The notes under the pieces were generated by a model. It was not told where the DNA came from, did not search any database, and was given only the letters and a program-made list of their open reading frames with translations. From XYD12-FULL-36-8 sp041739035 (GTDB lineage: Bacteria; Bacteroidota; Ignavibacteria; Ignavibacteriales; Ignavibacteriaceae), in assembly GCA_041739035.1 (NCBI GenBank), contig JBGSOQ010000089.1, positions 1 to 20,902 of the forward strand: DNA of 20,902 bases, written 5' to 3'. Below, piece after piece: positions 16,609 through 20,902 of the stretch (its first letter is position 1; every line of letters begins with the position of its first letter). Position numbers and translations under genes: made by a program.

Positions 16609-16910
16609 AATTTTTCACCTCAATTTAAATTCACCCCCAAATTTAGTCAAAATTCGGCTTTATGTGGTTGATTTTCTTGAAAATGATCAAATGGCAGTAA
16701 AATTTGCACTATCCACTAAATTGTTCGTTTTTGATCAGATTTTGAGGCTTTTTGCAAGCAAATAAAAAAATCTAAGTATATGTAAAGATTTTCCTATCGC
16801 CGTATGCAATTTTTTATTAACTTGCGATGTTTTGTGGGGAAACCTTTAGAGGGCTGCGAGTATCTAACTAATAAAACCCGATTAAAATAATTAAATAGGA
16901 GCTATTCCAA
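16609..16910. other. Divergent intergenic region between nitroreductase and rpoD
   Basis: About 300 bases with no gene that I can support. It must hold the promoters for both flanking genes. An inverted repeat TGATCAAA (16684-16691) and TTTGATCA (16730-16737) is 38 bases apart. The last 50 bases are an A-rich leader ending in AGGAG (16897-16901) for rpoD. I saw no tRNA, riboswitch or obvious small-RNA terminator. Confidence 0.5.
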
Positions 16911-17768
16911 TTGAAAATAACTAAGCAATTCACCAATAGAGAGAGTAAATCGTTAGATCAATACTTACAAGAAATTGGAAAAGTTGAGTTGCTAACACCT
17001 GATGATGAGATTGAGCTTGCAATCAGAATCAAAAAGGGTGATAAATCCGCTTTAGAAAAATTAACTAAAGCAAATTTGAGATTCGTTGTATCTGTTGCAA
17101 AACAGTTTCAAAACCAAGGATTATCTTTGGGTGATTTAATTAATGAAGGCAATCTTGGATTAATTAAAGCAGCTGAAAAATTTGATGAAACCCGAGGCTT
17201 TAAGTTTATTTCTTATGCAGTTTGGTGGATTAGACAATCCATTATGCAAGCCATCGCGGAGCAGTCGAGAATGGTAAGATTGCCATTAAACCGAGTTGGC
17301 TCGCTAAGTAAAATTGGTAAAGCTTATCGTGACCTTGAACAAGAATACGAAAGACAACCTACTACCGATGAACTAGCTGGAGTGCTAGAAATGAAAACAG
17401 AAGATGTTGCCTATGCACTACAAATTGCCGGAAGACACGTTTCTGTTGATGCGCCATTTTCCGGTGATGACGATAAAAACAGCTTACTTGATGTTTTGCA
17501 AAACGATCAGCAGCCAAACCCGGATCAAAAATTAATGGGCGAGTCGCTTAAGAATGAAGTGGCAAATGTTCTATCTTCACTAAGTGAGAGAGAAGCCGAA
17601 GTAATTAAATTATATTTCGGTATTAATAGTGAACATTCTGCAACTCTTGAAGAAATTGGTGATCGTTTTAATCTTACCAGAGAAAGAGTGCGGCAAATAA
17701 AGGAAAAAGCTTTAAGAAATTTGAAACACGCTCCTAAAACGAAACGCTTGAAATCTTATCTTGGTTGA
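16911..17768 (+). CDS. rpoD: Primary sigma factor, short Bacteroidetes/Chlorobi type
   Basis: The sigma-70 subunit that directs RNA polymerase to housekeeping promoters. At 285 residues it lacks the long region 1.1/non-conserved domain of proteobacterial RpoD, as is usual for the primary sigma of this phylum. Region 1.2 is at about 13-42 (SLDQYLQEIGKVELLTPDDE). Region 2 is at 49-118, including NEGNLGLIKAAEKFDETRGFKF and the -10-reading SYAVWWIRQSI. Region 3 is at about 125-205. Region 4 is at 216-270 with the helix-turn-helix TLEEIGDRFNLTRERVRQIKEKAL. The start is TTG: an in-frame stop at 16896 excludes longer forms and AGGAG sits 9 bases upstream. A strong terminator follows, so it is monocistronic. 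A group 2 paralogue cannot be formally excluded. Confidence 0.95.
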   Translation: MKITKQFTNRESKSLDQYLQEIGKVELLTPDDEIELAIRIKKGDKSALEKLTKANLRFVVSVAKQFQNQGLSLGDLINEGNLGLIKAAEKFDETRGFKFISYAVWWIRQSIMQAIAEQSRMVRLPLNRVGSLSKIGKAYRDLEQEYERQPTTDELAGVLEMKTEDVAYALQIAGRHVSVDAPFSGDDDKNSLLDVLQNDQQPNPDQKLMGESLKNEVANVLSSLSEREAEVIKLYFGINSEHSATLEEIGDRFNLTRERVRQIKEKALRNLKHAPKTKRLKSYLG

Positions 17769-17781
17769 TTTCCAACAAATT

Positions 17782-17818
17782 CCCCGTCTTCCAAATTGAA
17801 GACGGGGTTTTTCTTTTT
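17782..17818 (+). terminator. Rho-independent terminator of rpoD
   Basis: CCCCGTCTTC (17782-17791), a 6-base loop and GAAGACGGGG (17798-17807) form a perfect 10-base GC-rich stem followed by TTTTTCTTTTT. It starts 13 bases after the sigma factor stop codon. This is the clearest intrinsic terminator in the window. Confidence 0.95.
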
Positions 17819-17955
17819 AGACTAACTTCATCCTAAAATTTTTCCCCCCTACTTTTTGTGATATAGGCGATTTATCAATTACATCTTTGATGTTATATTA
17901 AACTATCTGAACAAATCAATTGTTTAGTATCTAGATTATAAAGGAAAGTCGTAAA

Positions 17956-18510
17956 ATGAAAAACGTATCGTCAATTTTTGTAATGCTATTTGCATTTACA
18001 ATTACCTCATGCGGTTCTGAGAGATCTTCTAACAAAACTCAAGAGGAAGATTCGTTAACAACAAAGAACAAGAAGGTTCTTGTTAAAACAAAAGAAGGAG
18101 AGGACGTGGATAAACCGTTAATAAAATCCGAAGAAGAATGGAAAAAAGAATTAACACCGGAACAATATAAGGTCTTAAGAGAAAAAGGTACCGAAAGACC
18201 GTTTACTGGAGAGTATGATGAGTTTTTTGAAGAAGGAACATACTCTTGTGCGGCATGTGGTAATCCCCTATTTGATTCAGATGCGAAATTTAATTCGGGA
18301 TGCGGATGGCCCAGTTATTCGGAAGTCCTTAAAAATGATCACGTGAAACTTATTGAAGATAAAAGTCATGGTATGATTAGAACTGAAGTACTTTGCGCAA
18401 GATGCGACTCTCACCTAGGACATGTTTTCGACGATGGACCCGCTCCGCTAGGTACGCGATATTGTATAAACTCGGTTTCTCTTGAGTTTAAGGAGAAGGA
18501 TAAAAAGTAG
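17956..18510 (+). CDS. msrB: Exported peptide-methionine (R)-S-oxide reductase, lipoprotein
   Basis: MsrB reduces methionine-R-sulfoxide in oxidised proteins. The N-terminus is a lipoprotein signal ending in ITSC (Cys19), followed by a charged linker (20-55), so this copy should work in the envelope, not the cytoplasm. The catalytic domain (about 56-182) is complete. Zinc cysteines are C98/C101 and C147/C150, GCGWPSY is at 115-121 and the catalytic Cys170 is in RYCINSVSLEF. The usual length of the bare domain is about 130-145; the total of 184 reflects the signal and linker. The start has AAAGGAAAG upstream. A 30-base gap leads to the next plus-strand gene, which may be co-transcribed. The electron donor for an exported MsrB is not encoded nearby. 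Confidence 0.94.
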   Translation: MKNVSSIFVMLFAFTITSCGSERSSNKTQEEDSLTTKNKKVLVKTKEGEDVDKPLIKSEEEWKKELTPEQYKVLREKGTERPFTGEYDEFFEEGTYSCAACGNPLFDSDAKFNSGCGWPSYSEVLKNDHVKLIEDKSHGMIRTEVLCARCDSHLGHVFDDGPAPLGTRYCINSVSLEFKEKDKK

Positions 18511-18540
18511 AAGTCGACCAAAAAAAAATACGCAACTGCT

Positions 18541-19203
18541 GTGAAAATAAAAGCGATAATAACTGGTGTAACCGGAATGGTTGGAGAAGGAGTTCTTCAT
18601 GAATGCCTTAATCATCCGGATGTTGAATCGGTATTGGTTATAAACCGTAAACCGTGCGGAGTAAAACACGAAAAACTAAAAGAAATTATTCACACAAATT
18701 TTTTCGATCTTTCTTCTATTGAAAATCTGATTACAGGATACAACGCTTGCTACTTTTGCGCAGGAGTATCCTCAATGGGGAAGAAAGAAGATGAGTATAA
18801 ACGTATCACATATGATTTAACCTTAAACTTTGCAAAGGTTTTATTAAAGCTGAATCCCGATATGACTTTCTGTTATGTTTCCGGCTCCGGAACCGACAGC
18901 TCAGAAAAAGGAAAACTAATGTGGGCCAGAGTAAAGGGTAAAACAGAAAATGATTTGTCGAAACTTCCTTTTAAAGATGCTTATATGTTCAGACCAGGTT
19001 ATATTCAGCCGATAAAAGGTTTAAAAAACACTTACAAAATCTATAAGTTCCTTTCTCCATTTTACCCAATTTTCGAAAAGATATTTCCTAAGTATGTAAT
19101 TTCACTTGAAGAATTAGGTAACTCAATGATAAACGTTACACTAAATGATTACATGAAAAAAGTTTTAGAAAATTGGGATATAAGAAAATCTGGCAAATTA
19201 TAA
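18541..19203 (+). CDS. Atypical short-chain-dehydrogenase-like Rossmann protein (NAD(P)-binding)
   Basis: A 220-residue single-domain Rossmann protein. The TGVTGMVGEG motif at 8-17 binds the dinucleotide, followed by VINRKP (33-38). YVSGSGTDS (112-120) is the Ser-containing strand. At the usual YxxxK position the sequence reads W128-A-R-V-K132, so Lys is kept but Tyr is replaced, as in the NAD(P)-binding/HTATIP2-like atypical SDR group. Enzymatic activity is therefore uncertain and no substrate can be named. The start codon is GTG and no clear Shine-Dalgarno was seen. It follows msrB by 30 bases on the same strand, so it may share that transcript. It converges on the last gene, 34 bases away. 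Confidence 0.8.
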   Translation: MKIKAIITGVTGMVGEGVLHECLNHPDVESVLVINRKPCGVKHEKLKEIIHTNFFDLSSIENLITGYNACYFCAGVSSMGKKEDEYKRITYDLTLNFAKVLLKLNPDMTFCYVSGSGTDSSEKGKLMWARVKGKTENDLSKLPFKDAYMFRPGYIQPIKGLKNTYKIYKFLSPFYPIFEKIFPKYVISLEELGNSMINVTLNDYMKKVLENWDIRKSGKL

Positions 19204-19236
19204 CTTTCCCTTGTATTAGTTCAGGCCATATTTATT

Positions 19237-19253
19237 ATTATCTTTTAGATAAT
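19237..19253. terminator. Short AT-rich hairpin at the convergent 3' ends
   Basis: ATTATCT-TTT-AGATAAT is a perfect 7-base palindromic stem overlapping the stop codon of the minus-strand gene and lying 33 bases after the plus-strand stop. It is AT-only apart from one pair and lacks a proper T-run on either side, so it would be a weak terminator at best. Confidence 0.3.
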
Positions 19254-20902
19254 CTAATTTTCAGATAACTGTTTTCATTACAGTCAAATGATTTCACTGT
19301 GACTACATTTTGAGATACACCATAATAACTAAAATGAGTGACATTTGTGCATGTCTGATTTCCGGAGAGCATATAAAGAACCTCATCTTTATCTGTGAGC
19401 GGCACATCTATTGCGCTAATCTCTTTTCTTATAAAATGTGAGGGCGGTCCTGGATCATCATATACCGATACCCAGTTAATATTTAGAATAGTATCACCAC
19501 TTTCATTCAGCTGAAATTCAAGTGTATCAGCAAAAATATATTCTACTCTAGCTGCGACAAACCGTGTTCCAATCATTTCACCGCGAGCTATAAACGGTTC
19601 AACTGTTTCTTGTTCAAATGTACTTCCGTCTTCTCTTTCAAACAGTTTATTTACGAATAAGCTTAATTCGCAGTAATTGTAATCAAACTCTCCATTTCCG
19701 CCGCCATTATCAAAATCTTTCCCAACTTGTATCTTTAAATCAATATCAGATTGGCCTAAATAAAAGGGGGGTTCTCCCAGGCCATTAACTAATACTACCA
19801 GAAATTGTGTCATTCCAGCATCATAATATCCCTTCAAATTTGGGATCTCATAATCCTGAGCATGGGCTGTTCCGAGGTGAAAAATGTTTTCATTTTGTAC
19901 ACCGAACAAGACGAGCGACAATCCAAATTCTGTTACTGGTCCGGTAATATCGAGAAGCATTTTATATGTATCATCCGGAGGTTGATAATTAAGGTTAACC
20001 CTAAAAAGTCTTGCAGAAAGATCTGGATAAAGTCCAATATCCTTCGCTGCAAATACTTTTAGTGTGTCCAAATTATTGTTTACGTTCCAAACTTGATGGG
20101 CATTATTAGAAAAATAATTCTTTGGTAAATCATAAATTTCATTATTAATATATTTCTTATAAAAATCATGAAGCCAATCAACCAATAATCCATCCTTGTT
20201 ATTTAGAAGAGCATCAGTTAGGTAACTGCCGTTTGCAAAATCGTTATATGTTTTTGAAAGTTCCTGCAATCCAAAACTCTCATCCTCAACCAAGTATTTA
20301 ATCAGAGAGGACATTCCAATACCATGCGCAACGATCTTACGATCGAATCCACCGGTTGTCTGAGCACCCTCAATGCCGTTAAAGGGCGCCATAGCATTAT
20401 CTAAAAATTTATCGGGGTATTTATACCCTGGATCAGTTGTGGTATATTTTTGAGCCCATGCTGAAATTGCCGAAACAAGCCAATAATTATTTTTGTAACC
20501 ATGTGTTCTATCTGGTGTAGTGTGCAAAACAAAAACATAAGTGCTGATAAAGTATTCTAATAAATTTATCTTTATGGGCTCATAATCGCTATTATTAATT
20601 AGTCCGCTGTTGATATTAATGGTTTCTATTTCACCACCAACCGCATATTTCTGATTAATTAAGAGCACATCCCATTTTTCACCCTCATTTAAAGTAAGAG
20701 ATAATTTCAAATCATCATGAGATATTTTATAAGTTTCTTCAAGTATTTCGCCAAGCTTCGCAATGCTCGATTTTAGCATTAGTAAAGGATACTTAATTCT
20801 AAAATTTTTTGTTTCAAAAATTTCATAATATAACACGGCCCCCAAGTACAAACTTAAATCAACATTATAAACAGAAGATTTGTATAGCTTAGCGGTTACA
20901 TT
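19238..20902 (-). CDS. Unrecognised large protein, 5' end beyond the window
   Basis: The stop is at 19238 and the frame stays open to the right edge, giving 554 visible codons. The TTG at 20851 is not a convincing start because 17 further sense codons precede it and no ribosome site is seen, so the true N-terminus lies outside. No named family was recognised. The first part is mixed alpha/beta. The segment FVLHTTPD...YWLVSAISAWAQKY (20524-20444) followed by GMSSLIKYLVEDESFGLQ and LLVDWLHDFYKKYI recalls the helical layout of gluzincin-type (peptidase MA-like) domains, but there is no HExxH. The C-terminal part is beta-rich with DxDxGGGNGEFDYN-like acidic/glycine loops and two late cysteines, as in secreted proteins. 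An extracellular or surface role is inference. Confidence 0.7.
   Translation of the reverse strand, partial: NVTAKLYKSSVYNVDLSLYLGAVLYYEIFETKNFRIKYPLLMLKSSIAKLGEILEETYKISHDDLKLSLTLNEGEKWDVLLINQKYAVGGEIETININSGLINNSDYEPIKINLLEYFISTYVFVLHTTPDRTHGYKNNYWLVSAISAWAQKYTTTDPGYKYPDKFLDNAMAPFNGIEGAQTTGGFDRKIVAHGIGMSSLIKYLVEDESFGLQELSKTYNDFANGSYLTDALLNNKDGLLVDWLHDFYKKYINNEIYDLPKNYFSNNAHQVWNVNNNLDTLKVFAAKDIGLYPDLSARLFRVNLNYQPPDDTYKMLLDITGPVTEFGLSLVLFGVQNENIFHLGTAHAQDYEIPNLKGYYDAGMTQFLVVLVNGLGEPPFYLGQSDIDLKIQVGKDFDNGGGNGEFDYNYCELSLFVNKLFEREDGSTFEQETVEPFIARGEMIGTRFVAARVEYIFADTLEFQLNESGDTILNINWVSVYDDPGPPSHFIRKEISAIDVPLTDKDEVLYMLSGNQTCTNVTHFSYYGVSQNVVTVKSFDCNENSYLKIRLSKR

Noticed and set aside
20852..20902. 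Treating TTG 20851 as the start of the right-edge gene
   Set aside because: The frame is open for 17 more codons to the window edge and no ribosome site is present, so the gene is partial.

Overview
The window is AT-rich bacterial chromosome with standard gene density. It most resembles the Bacteroidota/Chlorobiota/Ignavibacteriota group. This is inference from gene content: a short primary sigma factor of the Bacteroidetes type, an M64 peptidase, exported lipoproteins, and TAnnTTTG motifs like the -7 element of Bacteroidetes promoters in several upstream regions. No mobile element, CRISPR array, rRNA or tRNA was recognised.

Positions 1-8449 (all minus strand) hold the conserved transcription/translation operon, read right to left: rimP, nusA, infB, rbfA, truB, ribF, rpsO, pnp (pnp runs off the left edge). 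It covers 30S maturation (RimP, RbfA), transcription elongation and termination (NusA), initiation (IF-2), tRNA pseudouridylation (TruB), flavin cofactor synthesis (RibF), ribosomal protein S15 and RNA decay (PNPase). Genes are tightly spaced and truB overlaps rbfA. Just upstream of the rimP start lies a terminator-like hairpin with a U-tract and no upstream gene to terminate. It is the most interesting regulatory candidate here, because NusA is encoded second in this operon.

Positions 8606-12227 hold an exported M2-like zinc peptidase lipoprotein (+), a small LapA-type membrane protein (-) and a secreted M64 peptidase (+). A long perfect inverted repeat separates M64 from a convergent class A penicillin-binding protein (12302-14257, -). 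Further minus-strand genes follow: an AlaX-like alanyl-tRNA editing protein, an RsgA GTPase with an unusual G4 motif, and a nitroreductase. On the plus strand come the primary sigma factor (TTG start, strong terminator), an exported MsrB lipoprotein and an atypical Rossmann-fold protein.

The right edge (19238-20902, -) is the 3' part of a large unrecognised protein whose reading frame stays open to the window edge. The right half is a mix of independent housekeeping and envelope genes rather than one pathway. I saw no clear novel multigene system; the noteworthy signals are regulatory structures and family-atypical residues.
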